A stretch of 64,000 nt of DNA, from positions 3,472,001 to 3,536,000 of the forward strand of contig QCXZ01000064.1 of assembly GCA_025024175.1 (NCBI GenBank), in the 5' to 3' direction. Shown here piece after piece: positions 25,501 to 37,717 of this stretch. Position numbers and translations under genes: made by a program. Below the pieces are notes generated by a model. It was not told where the DNA came from, did no database searches, and saw only the letters and a program-made list of their open reading frames with translations. The stretch comes from Rhyzopertha dominica (Eukaryota; Arthropoda; Insecta; Coleoptera; Bostrichidae). Every line of letters starts with the position of its first letter. The first letter of the stretch is position 1.

Positions 25501-26970
25501 CTTCAATGATCAAAATCAAAACTTTGTACAAACTTCAAGATTAGCTATGAGTTCTTCCCTTAGCCCTCTTTTGGCTGAATTATTTATGAATAAATTTGAA
25601 AAAGACTTATCTAAAGTTACCTATTTTCTGTCAAATGTTCATGATATATTTTGTGCCTTTTTAAAGGAAAACAAGTGGATCTCATAATTTTTTCTTTTAT
25701 CAATTTTTGTCTCATGGAATCCATATCTCTTTTTCAACTATCCCAGTTAGTCCATAATAAAGGTAAAATTCAATCCAAAAATCATTCTAGTGTACACAGT
25801 TTTTCTTGCAATGATTGTACTGCAATTTATGTAGGACAAACTGAGAGATATTTAATTTTGGATAATGTTAAATTTTACATTTTTGTAACAAATCAAATTT
25901 GTTTAAATTGCAATGACAATAATAAGCTTGTGACTTCCAGCAACTGCGCAACCTACACACGAAAAAAACAGCTTTGAACTCTAGATAGTTGTTTTCATTT
26001 TTGCACTTTGCCAAATTTACATTTTTTTAATATAGTAGAGAAGACTGAATTTTATACTTAAAAATTTTTTTTTTTCTTTTTTTATTATTCAACTCAATTA
26101 TTACCTATAACTATTATAGTTCTGTTTCCTTTAATTATATGCTTATTTCCTATCCCCTAAATAAACAAATGAATCAATATATAATACATATTATATATAT
26201 TCATGAGGACCTTTGTAGAAGAATGCTTCATTGTTCAAATGCATTATTTGTTACTGTATCAACTTACCCCTGTCTTTTCATCCCTTAAACGAAGCCCATC
26301 TATCGCAATATTAATTATAATTCTCTGTTTGTGCTCTCCAGCAGCCCTAATAGCCATTTTCAGATCCGACAAAGCATCCTGACACATCCTGTCTCCACGG
26401 GCCTCAGAAACCTCCAGTATACCTATCAGCTTCGCCTTGAAACTAACTCCTTCGCCCAGAAACCGGGAAGTCTCATTTTTGTCTAGCGTCAAGTGAAAAA
26501 ACAACTGTCAGGATTACACTGCAACTAAATTGCCTATCATCTTAAGCACTTACACTTCAAGGGACTAGTTTTCTTCCTTAACGTTTGCATTTTCAAGCTG
26601 TTTGTCATTCACAAACTACCCTTTAACCATCTGGCAACATCTTAAAAAGCTAGCTTTCAACTGTTTTATCATCCGGTAATTCCCACGTACTACGAAAACG
26701 TCCGGGTGTGATTTTTACACAACGTTAATTGTTTATATCGATTGAACGATGACATTATGAAAAAAATACGAGTTGCAAGCTGGTTAGGGGTGAAAAGTGG
26801 TGCTGCACATGCCCATGCGCTCGTTCACCTCGCACACAACAAATTTATTGATTGGGGGCGAAAAGCGTGTAGGCACTGACACAATCAAACTTTCTTCGTT
26901 TCATGCAAAACTAGTAATGAACCGGGAAGTTGTATTTACCTGATTTACCTTCGGTTATCGTTTGTTCCAT
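16551..26970 (-). CDS. Dab: Disabled: PTB-domain endocytic and signalling adaptor
   Basis: A cytoplasmic adaptor that binds NPxY-type receptor tails and clathrin/AP-2. Fourteen coding exons: 26970-26949, 26482-26268, 24925-24782, 24712-24572, 23964-23746, 23691-23379, 20789-19792, 19737-19470, 19418-19251, 18874-18650, 18593-18365, 18052-17814, 17757-17509 and 17218-16551. They sum to 4098 nt and encode 1365 residues in one frame. The PTB domain is at about residues 16-146 ([20 protein letters not shown], then [20 protein letters not shown] and [16 protein letters not shown]). DPF motifs, AP-2 ear ligands, cluster at about 225-240 and 370-400 and recur near the C terminus ([10 protein letters not shown]). 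Also present are the family segments [12 protein letters not shown] and [19 protein letters not shown], proline-rich SH3 ligands (PPPLPPKK), an acidic Q/E-rich stretch, and a long basic arginine-rich tail. Further 5' exons could exist. Confidence 0.96.
18899..19060. repeat. Dispersed repeat, copy 1 (Disabled intron)
   Basis: The segment starting AAATGCAAACGTAAATTAAT and running to about GCACAACTATAGTCCCATCT is repeated, with substitutions, at 27265-27420 in the same orientation. The second copy abuts a Tc1-like pseudogene, so this may be a solo terminal segment of that element. Confidence 0.6.
20992..22503. mobile_element. Non-coding DNA element with ~190 bp inverted repeats
   Basis: The left end (20992, ACAGGGTGATTCATGGTTGA) and the right end (22503, inverse AGAGTGATTCATGGTCAATG) are imperfect inverted repeats running about 190 bp inward. 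The 1.5 kb element lies in the intron between 20790 and 23378 of Disabled. No transposase frame remains inside. At about 21296-21440 there is a degenerate minisatellite of roughly 10-bp AAAAGTATC units. Confidence 0.7.
22584..23307 (+). mobile_element. Defective mariner with intact ends and TA duplication
   Basis: The ends are inverted repeats of about 28 bp (CGAGAGGTACCGAAAAAAGC on the left, CGAGGGGGTACCCAAATGAA inverse on the right), flanked by TA at 22582-22583 and 23308-23309. With frame repairs, the interior reads as a mariner transposase: a [21 protein letters not shown] stretch, a DNALSI second-Asp region, and [15 protein letters not shown], where the last catalytic Asp is lost. At 724 bp it is much shorter than a full mariner of about 1.3 kb. 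It lies 72 bp from a Disabled exon. Confidence 0.85.
25223..25285. repeat. Perfect 25-bp inverted repeat
   Basis: TATAATCTAAAGACATCTAG and five more bases at 25223-25247 are matched exactly by their inverse at 25261-25285, with a 13-base spacer. It lies in a Disabled intron, just upstream of the Penelope-like fragment. Confidence 0.85.
25400..25985 (+). pseudogene. Penelope-like element fragment: reverse transcriptase plus GIY-YIG
   Basis: The plus strand, antisense to Disabled, reads [20 protein letters not shown] and then FMNKFEKDL, the conserved core of Penelope-like reverse transcriptases. A degraded VHDIFC stands where YVDDI is expected. Farther on, [18 protein letters not shown] matches the CxxC...YVGQT start of the GIY-YIG endonuclease, which in these elements lies C-terminal to the reverse transcriptase. 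Frame breaks and a large internal deletion show it is dead. It lies in the intron between 24926 and 26267 of Disabled. Confidence 0.8.
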
Positions 26971-27239
26971 TGTGCAGATAAGCTTTGTTTACAGTTTTAA
27001 ATCTTAACCTCTTTTGTGATCGTCATGATAGGTACTAGTGGGGGAAGCAATATTACTGGATTTTATTTATAAATGATGCCGTAATTGTTTAATAATAATG
27101 AGCATTTACTGTTCAAAGCTCAAAATCGTTAGATAAACGGTAGGTAGTAAGGTTTATTAATTTCTTTTCAGTTTTCTCATGTGGTTTCCTTAATAACAAA
27201 AATTAATATTTGCATTAACAATCAAATATAAACTGGGGA

Positions 27240-28215
27240 GCATAACTATAGCACCATTTTTCTTCGTCAAATGCAAACGTAAATTAATGTAACTAACAAT
27301 GAGGATAAAAGAAACGAAAATAATAAGAAGTAGTCTATTCGGAGTCATTTATTAACAGTTCCCATATTTTAATAAAATATTTTTTTTAATTGGATTAGCG
27401 CACAACTAGCCCCATCTAAATTTCACACAGAATTGAACAAATTTTAACAAAACATTAGTAATTTAATAATGGATTTGGCCTCCATTCTTCTTAGCTCAAA
27501 AATTCTAGAATTCATGCTTCCAACTAAATTATTTAATATTCATGGTTCCAAATTGGCCCAAACTTCTTCTAATGAATTTTTGAGTTCATTCATGGTGGTA
27601 TAATGTTGGCTATCCACATATACTCGACGAACTAAGATACCCCAGAGGTTTTCAGTTGGGTTCATGTCAGGTGAACAAGAGGGTCACTCTAACAATTCGA
27701 CATTTTGGTTGGCAAACCAAGCCATCAACTCTCTACTGACATGAATCCTTGCATTATATTGTTGGAAAATGAAATCTCGTTCCTAATTGTTATTTAAAAA
27801 AGGCATTAAATTTGTCTCAAGAACTTGAATGTGTACTCTCGACTGTTCATTCGTATTGATGGGTAAAGGCACCCCATACCATTAAAGTACCACCTCCAAA
27901 GTTTCGTTTTGAAAGATACTCAGGTTCGCTCGGTAATAACAATTGAAACCATCTGGACCATTAAGATTAATTTTTTTTCATCAGAAAAGAAAGCTTTTCT
28001 TTTTTAATTTTCACATACAAAAATTCCACAGCTGACAAGGGCAAATATTTATTTCCCAGCTTGTTTTTAATCTTGAAGAAACTTTGAGTGTGAAAAATAC
28101 TTATAATTTCTATAATAATATAATATAATTTTCTATTTCTAAATAGGATGATAATTAGTAATAAGGTACTTGAACGGTTTATGGGAAAAGAAAAGAAGTG
28201 TAAATTTATGGTCAT
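27240..28215 (-). pseudogene. Tc1-like transposase pseudogene
   Basis: On the minus strand, with frame repairs, a Tc1 transposase is readable from about 28000 down to 27470. SDEKKINLNGPDGFNCYY (first Asp) is followed by RDFIFQQYNARIHVSREL, where the second catalytic Asp of QQDN has become Tyr. CSPDMNPTENLWGILVRRVY with an intact last Glu comes next, then NELKNSLEEVW. There are several stops. The 27265-27420 segment is shared with 18899-19060 and may be a terminal part of the element. It occupies the gap between Disabled and the first PNPLA8 paralog. Confidence 0.8.
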
Positions 28216-28562
28216 GGGCAGGGGTCTGTCGTAAACCTATTTTGAAACGATTGATTTCAACACAATAGAACCCTCTGTATAACCTTATTCCAATGGGAAA
28301 AGTATATTTTTTGTCCAGTGTGTTTGTATTAAAGCATGTGTAAGATAAAAAACACTCATTGAAAAGATCAAACTTTAATACAAGTATGTCTTATAAAAAT
28401 GACAGTTATAAAAATATGTACAAATAAATATTCTTATAAACAATCAGACCTAAGCATATACCTCGTATTCGAAATAAATTAAAACAATAAAATGTCTATA
28501 AGGAGTATCTTAAAATGTCACGTATTAATACTATTTTCTAAAATCACAGTTACGGTAACCAA

Positions 28563-31395
28563 CTAAAATCTTGAAATTGGTGAAAGCCCCAATACTTGCT
28601 GTTTCAAACAAAGCCAGTCTTTCACTTTCCCAAAACTACTCTTCTTCTGTAACACTACCTCAGCAGCCTTCTGAAACTTGTCCTCGTTCCTTCGAATATA
28701 CATCAGAGCGTCTCGTTCCATCGTTTCCAACTTCTCAGGGTTGTTTTCCTCGATGTTACACATTTCAGTCAAATACGGGTTGAACCTGAAGTAAGTGTCT
28801 GCTGGTAAGAGATCGGAGAGTGCCATGTGGACAGCTTCTGTGTCCGTTGCACTCTCAATAATGGTGTAGAATTTTTCCTTCCAGGTTGAATTACTCGGAG
28901 TACTCTTCATGGCACTTGTATTTTCAAACGTAGTGGGCATGGTACGACCAGTGCCGAAAGAAACGACGCACTGGATGGGAACATTTGGCCACAGCAGCTT
29001 GGCCTCGTGAACGGCCACTGCGCTTGGATTGTTGACCAGAATACCACCATCCTGAAAAAAAATTAACAATTTGTTTTAAGAAGTTTATTAATAGAAATTG
29101 GCATTTAATAATAAAAGTTTCACTGTTTAAGTAACAATACTTTATTTGCAAACTACCGCCACCTTTTTCAAATTTCTACTCTGGCGCCACCTATCCTTAC
29201 AGAACAGAACAGTAATAGGCGCGAATTTTAAAAAATTTACACAAGTTTAATTTCGTTAATTTTAACCATGAATATATAAATGCAATAATTTGTCTTTTTG
29301 TGTTCTACAAAAAAGAATAATGTGTTAATTACCTGGTGTAGCAAATTTCCAGTTCGAAACTCCTCAAAATATGTAGGTGCTGCAGCCGATGCTCTAACAG
29401 CTTCCCACGTTCGATGATTGCATCCCCCAGCATACTGTGACTTCACCCCATGCGGTAAAGAATAGTTTCTGAATAAATATGCAAACAGCCTCCTGTGATT
29501 GACCACTGCCGATATGATGGCTAACTAAAAATGAGAAATTGGGTGTTAAATTTACTCAACATAAGCATTTTATCCGTTTTCTTACCTTTGGACATTGGGG
29601 GTCTCTAGTGGTAGTACTGAGGCTGGATTCTCCAAACCGTTCCTTCAAAATTCGTTCCCAGAGGGCAGTGTCGTAGTAAGAGTGACTAAAGAGGAGATTT
29701 CTGGTACCTTGTAATGGTGATTGGTTAAAGATTTCGGTACTCATATCTTTGTACATTTTCGACAGTTCGCTTAGTGACAACTTATGGACAACTGCAACAC
29801 ATAAAGTTCACAGTTAATATAATAATATTATAAGTTTAAGCTAAATATATTACCTAACAGACTAGAAAGTATAGCGCCTGTACTAACTCCACAAACAAGA
29901 TCAAACATTTCCGTAACTTTCTTCCCTGTTAATTCCTCTAGTCTCTTCAGCATTTCTATTACTAGGACACCTCTAGTACCACCACCATCTATACTTAGAA
30001 TTCTCACACCCTTTGAAGATGGTGGATCAACGTGTCCAAGAAGTGACAGCGTTTGTCTTAGAGATGCTTGAATATTTTCACTTCTATAGGTGGATCGAAT
30101 TCTTAACAACATACTAAGTATTCCTTCCTATAAATAGTTAATGTTATTTTTATCTGAATGGGTAACAGTTTCCTGTTTACTTACCTTGTGAACGTAGTGT
30201 TTAATATCTGGATTGTGTTGTAATTTGCTACATAAGTTTTCAACTGCTACGAGCACATCTTTATCTGTATCTGCTGTAGCTATAGATGATATTATTGTGT
30301 TTAATTCAGAATAGTCTACATCCGAAGTCTGTAAATAACAACAAAAAAATTATAAAAAAAGTAATGGTAACAATCATGTTTTACAGCTTACCATTTTCAT
30401 TTTCGAAGATTTACTTTTCCAGTAAGGAACATCTTCAGTAGTTAATCCAATTTTTTTAATATTGTTGAGCTTGTCTAACATTGTATCACTCCATGTAGGT
30501 CTGGGTATATTTTTTTCTTTTTGTGGTTCGCAATCCGACACAGGTAAATTTATGGTAGAATGTGCCACCTGGCTATTTTGAACTGGCCTTGTTTTTTGTA
30601 GAATTTTGGCAAAATCAATGACCAACTTATACGACACTATTTTATTCAGTTTGCGATAATATTGATGTAAAGCGTGTAAATGCTTCCATTCTGTAGCTGT
30701 AACTGCAATTCCTTTGATTTTGTGCATAACATTGAATGAATTTGTGTTCCCATTATGTAAGTATCTAGAAAAAAAAACTCTTTTAAAACACACTACTAAG
30801 TTTATAATATTGTAAATAGTCTCTAAATTAGCACTGATAAAAGATTCTTTAATTTAATGTAATATTCCATTAATATTATCACTGTAAATTATAATGGTAT
30901 TTTTGTATTATACGCTCTAGAAAAAATAAATTTTAATAATGAAGAAAAGTAAATAAGTAATGCGTATAAATTAAAGGCCGTAGAGGTAACGATTGTTATA
31001 TAAACAAAACTAATAAATGAAGTTTCAAAAATATATGGTACCTATGTGTGACCATTTTTATGAACATTGTTTCAAATAATACAAAAAAGTTATCAACTTT
31101 TATAACAAAAACACAAAGAAAACGCGTAATTTTTTTATATGTTACAATCAACAATAATACCTATATTATTTATTTGGCTGACTTCATCGCTATCAAAATG
31201 ACCCGCGATTTTTCGAAAACAAACAAAAAGGATTCTTAGCTAAGCGATCTTGATCTGTGAACTCTCGCCAAAGCGTCAACATTCGTCACTGATATTTTAA
31301 ATTAAACTGTCCAAATGTACTTACCTTACGCAAACGCGAAAAATTAAATACTTCACCACAGTAGTTCCAGACCTATTCAATCGGTATATCAACAT
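28563..31395 (-). CDS. PNPLA8: iPLA2-gamma-like patatin phospholipase, paralog A
   Basis: A calcium-independent phospholipase A2 of the PNPLA8 branch, which releases fatty acids from membrane phospholipids, typically in mitochondria and peroxisomes. Seven exons: 31395-31325, 30764-30392, 30328-30185, 30127-29854, 29791-29586, 29524-29333 and 29051-28563 (582 residues). The first exon encodes a basic, acid-free N terminus ([16 protein letters not shown]), as expected for mitochondrial import. The patatin domain shows the oxyanion loop GGGTRG at 244-249, the nucleophile Ser278 in CGVSTGA, and the catalytic Asp421 in DGGILVNNP. The C terminus (SPISRF) lacks the SKL peroxisomal signal of mammalian PNPLA8. 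It is arranged head to head with paralog B. The last exon is undivided, whereas B has an extra intron there. Confidence 0.95.
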
Positions 31396-32564
31396 TTTTA
31401 ACAACAATAACAACGTATCTAACTCACGAACGTGTTGGTTTAGATCGCGCGCGATTCAATATCCTTGAATGAAAAACAAACCTTCACCGTTCGTACACCT
31501 TTTTATTGTATCACTTTGTTTACTACACGCGCTTTAAGAATGTGCGATCTTTTTAATACTAAGTAAAAAACAAAACGCAGTTCCTCTTATTTGTTCTGTG
31601 CGCGCTGTGCCGGGCCTATTTTCTGTTAATGCTACCCAGCATACTTATTTTTGTTATGATCAGGCCATGTATACGTCGGCTGTTTGCCTCCTGACGTCAC
31701 ATCGTTCGATGGATATAATGAATCACTTTTGTTTTTATCTATTATTTACGTGTCTGTCATTATCTCTACATGCAGTTCTGAGATAAAGGTGAGATGTTTA
31801 TAGGGCTTAACAATGCAAAAATATGTTGTTTATTGGTTTATTAAAGAGTTTTTAATTATATTGTTTATAAACTATGATCTACGACACTTTTTTTGTCGCT
31901 AACCCAATTTGGCAGTGTGTACTAAATTAAAAATATGTGCATTCTACAAAGTCTAGTGAACGCCAATTATTTCTGCGTATTAAAAGTGAATTTACACTAT
32001 AGTTATCGAACTTTTACTATAGCTAAAATAGATAAATACATCAGTTTATAGCATTTTAATATCTAATATCTAATATATCGAATACGTGGACAATTTTCCT
32101 TGTCGCTACTTTGGTTATTATAATTAAATTTATAAGAAAAGTGCCAATTATTTTAAGCATAGTTAACTTAAATTAAATCAAGTCTAACAAAATTCCTATT
32201 GTTATTAAATATCTAAGTAGCAACATGAATAATTATAGTATAAAACCGAATTCGGTCATTTTAAAATTTTAAATTTAAAAAAAAACAACGCACTCTACAA
32301 TTAAGCTAATATCTATTGCCCATAGATGTCGCGTCTAGTAGCTGTCAAAAGTCAATTTCTATGTTGTCATTTGTCAGTGATTGACAAACGTTTCAAAACG
32401 TCGATGTTGAATAATAATAATACTGTTTGTCGATAATCAGGTGGTTTAAACCAAGAGTTTGCCAAACAATACAGGGAATTTTTTTAGTGAACGACGCGAA
32501 GCTTCCTCGACAATGGACGGTCTAAACAAATAACTCTGTATCATGTCAGATTCCTCCTCTAGAG
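31396..32564. promoter_or_regulatory. Shared spacer between divergent PNPLA8 paralogs
   Basis: About 1.17 kb lies between the two start codons and must hold both 5' ends and promoters. A six-codon open frame starts at 32514, ahead of the paralog B start, and could act as an upstream ORF. TCCTCCTCTAG at 32552-32562 looks like a splice acceptor, so paralog B may have an earlier exon here. Confidence 0.45.
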
Positions 32565-35480
32565 ATGTCTTTCAGCCAGTGGAAAACACTAAACCAAATT
32601 AGAGATTATGTAGCTAAGTTAAACGACAAATCTTCACACAGTGTTGTCCATAAAGAGTTGCAGAATGTGCTGCAGAAAATACCTGGATTGTACTCGATTC
32701 ATGTGTTCAGAAACCTGAAACATGAAGGCAAAGAACCTGCGGAAACCAGCATCACAAACAGTGAGCCCCAAAAGGCAAACTATGCCCTACCTCAGGTTTT
32801 CGATAGTATCAAGTCGAAGGTTATTAAGGCTAAGGAGGAAAACACGCAGTTGATGCCAAAGTGGAAGACCCCAAATGAAGTTATTTCAAAAGTAAGTTAA
32901 TAATTTGTTACTGTATTGATTTATTGGAACGCTGTTCTAGTCTAGTATTTCGTCGCGCACCAGACACGTTATTTCATCTATTGCTACGGCAGAAACAGAA
33001 GTTTCCGTATTGAAAAGGGTAGATGATCTGTCTTCTCATATTAAACAATACCCTGAAGCTCGACATCATGCTGTCAAGGTACATAATGTTACATTGAGGA
33101 TTGAAATTATTAATTAACAGCCGTCAAATGTCTAGGAAGGTGCAGTGCATCTGCTTTTACGAATGCGTGCGAAATGGAAGGCAAAAGAGGTCCAGGCATC
33201 CGTGCGAGAAGCCTTCGCTCTGTTGGGCTATACTGATCCGTTGCCTAGAAGAGGAATTCGTGTTTTGTCAATAGATGGCGGCGGAATTAGGGGCCTTCTA
33301 GTTTTGGAAATGTTGAAAAAACTTGAAGAGCTCACCGGAAAAAGGGTATACGAAATGTTCGATTTCTTTTGTGGCGTCAGCACTGGAGCGATTCTAGTCT
33401 ATTCTATAGGTAAAGAGAACGAACATTTCAAAGAGCTTTAATTTTAACAACATTGGGTATTAATTTTATTTATTAATTAATTGCTTTACATTTGGTCATA
33501 TATTTGCTTTCTGTTGCGTTCGTAAATTGTCAGTTGTGATGTTTTTATACATAATAATCATGAATTCAGACACTCACATGAAAATTGTGCTTAAATTAAT
33601 TGCATTTTTCAATGTATACTTTGGTATTCATTTTAAACTTATATTGTTCTCAGATTTTCTACCACGCTAATTGAATTGAAAATTACATCATGTCTGTTTA
33701 TAGATGACAAATAGGGTTTAAAATAATTCAATACCAACCTCTGTAGATGAGTGCCCAAATTTTTTGGCATAAAACGATATGGACTTTAATCTACATTGTT
33801 AAGAAGTCATTACTTTTGAAGATTTCTTTCAGTTTTGGTTAATTTTAAAAAGGGCTGCCAAGTGGGTGTATTATTTGATATTTCTCTTGTTTTATTGCAA
33901 TCTAATATTTTTTACTTATTCTAATTTTAAATGACATTTATTTTTTTACGAACTTTCTAGAATGTTACTTTTTTATTTATGAAAAAAAAGGTGTAAGAAT
34001 GTTGATAAGTTTAAGTTTTTTTATAGCTTTGCAATGCTGTTTTGTTCTCAATGAAGCTTCTGTTTCCTGAGTACTATAATATAGTGATTCTTTGGTCAAT
34101 TTTTATATTTCACAAAAAAATTATGTTGGTCTTACTTTACCTTTTAAGTGACCATGTACAAGAATGAAGGGTTATTTCTAAAGAAGTATTACCTTTAGGT
34201 ATTCAGAGACGATCACTTGAAGAAATTTCAGCTGGATACAAGGAATTAAGTATGCAGGTTTTTAAACAGTCACCATTATGGGGAACGAGTAGTTTGGTAT
34301 GGAGTCATTCTTACTATGACACCTCCTTGTGGGAAAAGTTACTTAAAGAACATTTAGGGGACGAAATATTAATCAGAACTTCAAGAGATCCCAGTTGTCC
34401 AAAGGTACGTTGATGTGTACCGTGAAGCTTTATTTAAAATTAATCTTCACTATTTTGATAAGAAAGAAGAAAATGATGACTTTTTTTTAATAAGATCAAT
34501 ATTTGCTGAAACTTTAGGCAACCATTATGTTTATTACATGATTTTGTTCAACCTTATAATTTGTTGATATTTGGGAGGTTTTACACTTGAGTATTTAAAA
34601 ATTTACTGTCAAAATCAGCGACCTTCAAGTTTTCTATCTCAGCGCAACTCGTTTTCTTCATATTTGTATGTTTCCCTATTTCAGCTTTGTACAGTATCAG
34701 CAGTAGTGAACCAGTCTCGTTTAACGGCTTATCTTTTCCGTAACTACTCCCTTCCATGGAATGTACAGTCGTATTACATGGGCGGCAGCGACCACCAAGT
34801 GTGGCAAGCGGCTAGGGCCTCTGCCGCTGCCCCCACATACTTTGAAGAGTTCAAGTTGGGCAACTTGCTGCATCAGGTTAACCAATTCGTTGTTTGGTTT
34901 TCAGATGTGATAATGTAAAATTATTTAGGACGGCGGCATTTTGGTCAACAACCCTACAGCGATCGGCTTGCACGAAGCCAAGTTGTTATGGCCAGGCAGT
35001 CCTGTTCAGTGTGTTGTGTCTTTTGGAACAGGGAGGACTGTACCGAGCCCAGCTGATGCGGCGAAAGAAACTGTATCTTTAAATAATACTTCTTGGGCAA
35101 ACAAGTTTTTGAAGATACTGGATAGCGCCACAGATACGGAAGGTACAGGAAGAAGAAAAAAAAATATGAGTATCTCAACATTATAAACTGTTTTTACTTT
35201 TTCATTAATTTCAGCTGTGCACACAATGTTGAATGATCTTCTACCAGACAACGCTTACTACAGATTTAATCCGTACTTGACCGAGATGCTTAGCATGGTG
35301 GAAACAGACCAAAACAAGATAGAAGTGCTAGAGCGGGACGCACTGATGTACCTGAGGAGGAATGAGGATAAATTTCGAGAGGCAGCAAAAGCTTTGCTGC
35401 AAGAGAGAACGATTGGACAAAAAGTCGGCGATTTTGTGAAAAGTAAATGTGATTTATATGGCATTAGCTCTTTTAGGTGA
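32565..35480 (+). CDS. PNPLA8: iPLA2-gamma-like patatin phospholipase, paralog B
   Basis: The second PNPLA8-type phospholipase A2. Exons: 32565-32891, 32941-33078, 33136-33409, 34199-34404, 34685-34876, 34929-35142 and 35215-35480 (538 residues). The oxyanion loop GGGIRG is at 203-208, the nucleophile is Ser237 in CGVSTGA, and the catalytic Asp380 is in DGGILVNNP. The 274-, 206- and 192-nt exons have exactly the same lengths as their counterparts in paralog A, so the pair arose by an inverted duplication. Paralog B has one extra intron (35143-35214) after the ATDTE segment. The start is uncertain: no mitochondrial presequence is visible from the Met at 32565, the frame is open upstream to 32526, and a good acceptor ends at 32562. 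Confidence 0.94.
33410..34198 (+). other. Long intron of PNPLA8 paralog B
   Basis: A 789 bp AT-rich intron with a GT donor at 33410 and the acceptor TTACCTTTAG before 34199. I see no repeat or coding segment in it. Confidence 0.6.
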
Positions 35481-35576
35481 ATTTCATCAACATTTTATCT
35501 ATACTTAATTTTGCAATGTATATATCTCGTATACATAATGTTGTTTTATTTAATTGTGTTGTTTATAATTTAGTTT

Positions 35577-35582
35577 AATAAA
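35577..35582 (+). terminator. Polyadenylation signal of PNPLA8 paralog B
   Basis: AATAAA 97 bases past the stop codon at 35480. Confidence 0.55.
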
Positions 35583-35599
35583 GTTCTGATATCACTGAG

Positions 35600-37715
35600 A
35601 ATGTTAATTTAAAAATTACAGAAATAAGTATCAAATTGTAAGGAGAATTAATTATTGAAATGTAAAAATGAAATACTGCTAAATGTGTTATTATCAAAAA
35701 AATCACACATCAGTATGTGTAACAGTTTTTAACTATGACAGGAGGAAGAGAAGAACAAACTGTTTGAAGCTAATATCCTGAAACAACAATTTTGATGCCT
35801 GAAGCAATGTAAACCTTTGTTATTATTACAACATTCACAATTACACATTAACCGTCTTTGGTAGTGCTTAATAAATTTCTAATGACTATAGTTATTCAAA
35901 TAAANTGGGNCTACTGTGGACAGAAATTATTAGGCAACTATGCTCTTGGAACGAATGAAAAAAGTAAAAAGCTATTTTAAGAACATGAATAAAAATAAAT
36001 ACTGTAAAGATAGGTTTCGTTAAAGGATAAAAGTGCCATGGTATGATTTTTTTTGTAGTAGTGTAATTCGGAGTTACATCGTAGGTTAAATTACACTGCT
36101 GTAGTTCAAACAACTCAGAAGTTTTGAAGATTCCCTTCACTTTTAATGGCACACCTGTGATAGAGGCATATGTTGTTATAACAGTCAGCTAATTTACAAG
36201 ACCAGATAAAGAAATAAAGATAGAACAGCTATTATTACGTGAGACAGTATTAATACCGCACATTAGCAACGTTTTAACTACCTAATGAGAATAGATAACA
36301 TGTCTCTTAGTTCTAAAATTCCCTAGATCCAGTGCTCGATTGTCGATTTAAAACGGAAAACACCATATATATAATTTCATATTTTGATTTACTGTTGTAA
36401 TTTGTGAAACTTATGTACTTAATTAGCAAAGCTTAATGTATTTAATGAAGAATTAATTATTTAATATTATCGTGCATAATTCTGTAAGCTATCTACATTA
36501 CCGACATTACCCGCAACGCAGTCAGGTGTTATTTTTTATTTAGTACCTATAGTTTTGTTAGAGTATATATTGAAGTAAACAAATTCCGTGTAATAAGATG
36601 ATGATAAGTCGATGGTTTTGAACTTAATTTTTGTATATGANAAGGAAAAAAACTACACGACTATTACTGTGTTAAGAATAAAGGATAGTGGCGCCACATA
36701 ACGGTTAGAGGTGGAGCCGTGATGTGTGTTTAAAAAAGTGAAGATGGCGTTATGACTTTGTAAAAAAGTTATACATAACAGAACACAAACATTAGTATTT
36801 AGTATAACTATATAAGTGACGGACAAACATGGTTTGTAATATTTGGTGTTATATTGTGTAGTGATTCTGCGGCTGTAAATTAGGGTAAGTCATAAGTACA
36901 GTTTGTTGTTTTATAGTAGCCAAGTAGTTACAATTAAACTCGCAGTTAAAATGTATTTTTAACGCAAAAGCTACTGTCGCCAGGCTTTTTATTAGACCTT
37001 AATTAAGCACAAATAAGCAATATTTTAATTAACGTTTACCAGCATACGATCGTAAGTAACAGATGAAATTTAATATAGCTATACTAGCTACTTACCATTA
37101 CGTATAACAGTACTTTACGCCACGTTGTACATATAATGGCTTTTTCTGAATATAATAAAATTAAGCNCNNATTTGAAAGCATTTAACCGACTGGTATATA
37201 CTTACTTGTACTTACATCTAATGTTGCAGTACATTTTGTTAACAGTAAAGGATTTAGGTATCACATTGGTACATTTTGTGATTTAGTCAAAGTTTGTACA
37301 GCAATTTATAATCGTAGAAAATACAAAAACTGCTTTTTACGAATATGTTTTGGATTTTTCAGTACTGCACAATGTAAATATATTTTCAAAGTATCAAAAC
37401 AATAAAATTCGATTTGCATTTCCATGATATATATTTGATAGCGTGCAATGAATTTATGTATATTAGGTATAGATGTATAAATATATAAATATTCCCTACA
37501 TATCTGACTCATTCCATTTTTGTAAAACGATTAATGACAGAATAGCAGCAAACAATCATGTGATAATCTCTCTAAATGTGGTTAATTTATTTGGCAACGG
37601 TTAAATAATATGGAACAGAAAAAAAAGTTGCAACAAATACAACCGTTTAGCGGAAATATATCAAAAACTACAATTTTCTTCTTTCCATGTCTTACTAAAT
37701 AGAATCTTTATTAAA
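35600..37715. other. Intergenic stretch without recognisable genes
   Basis: AT-rich sequence with several N positions. The open frames are short and of biased composition. I see no domain or repeat structure that I can defend. Confidence 0.4.
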
Positions 37716-37717
37716 AC

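Noticed and set aside
31598..31786. 62-codon frame in the spacer between the PNPLA8 paralogs
   Set aside because: No conserved motif and no splice link to either paralog. It lies in presumed promoter sequence.
34954..35251. Minus-strand frames over PNPLA8 paralog B exons
   Set aside because: Antisense shadows of the coding exons.
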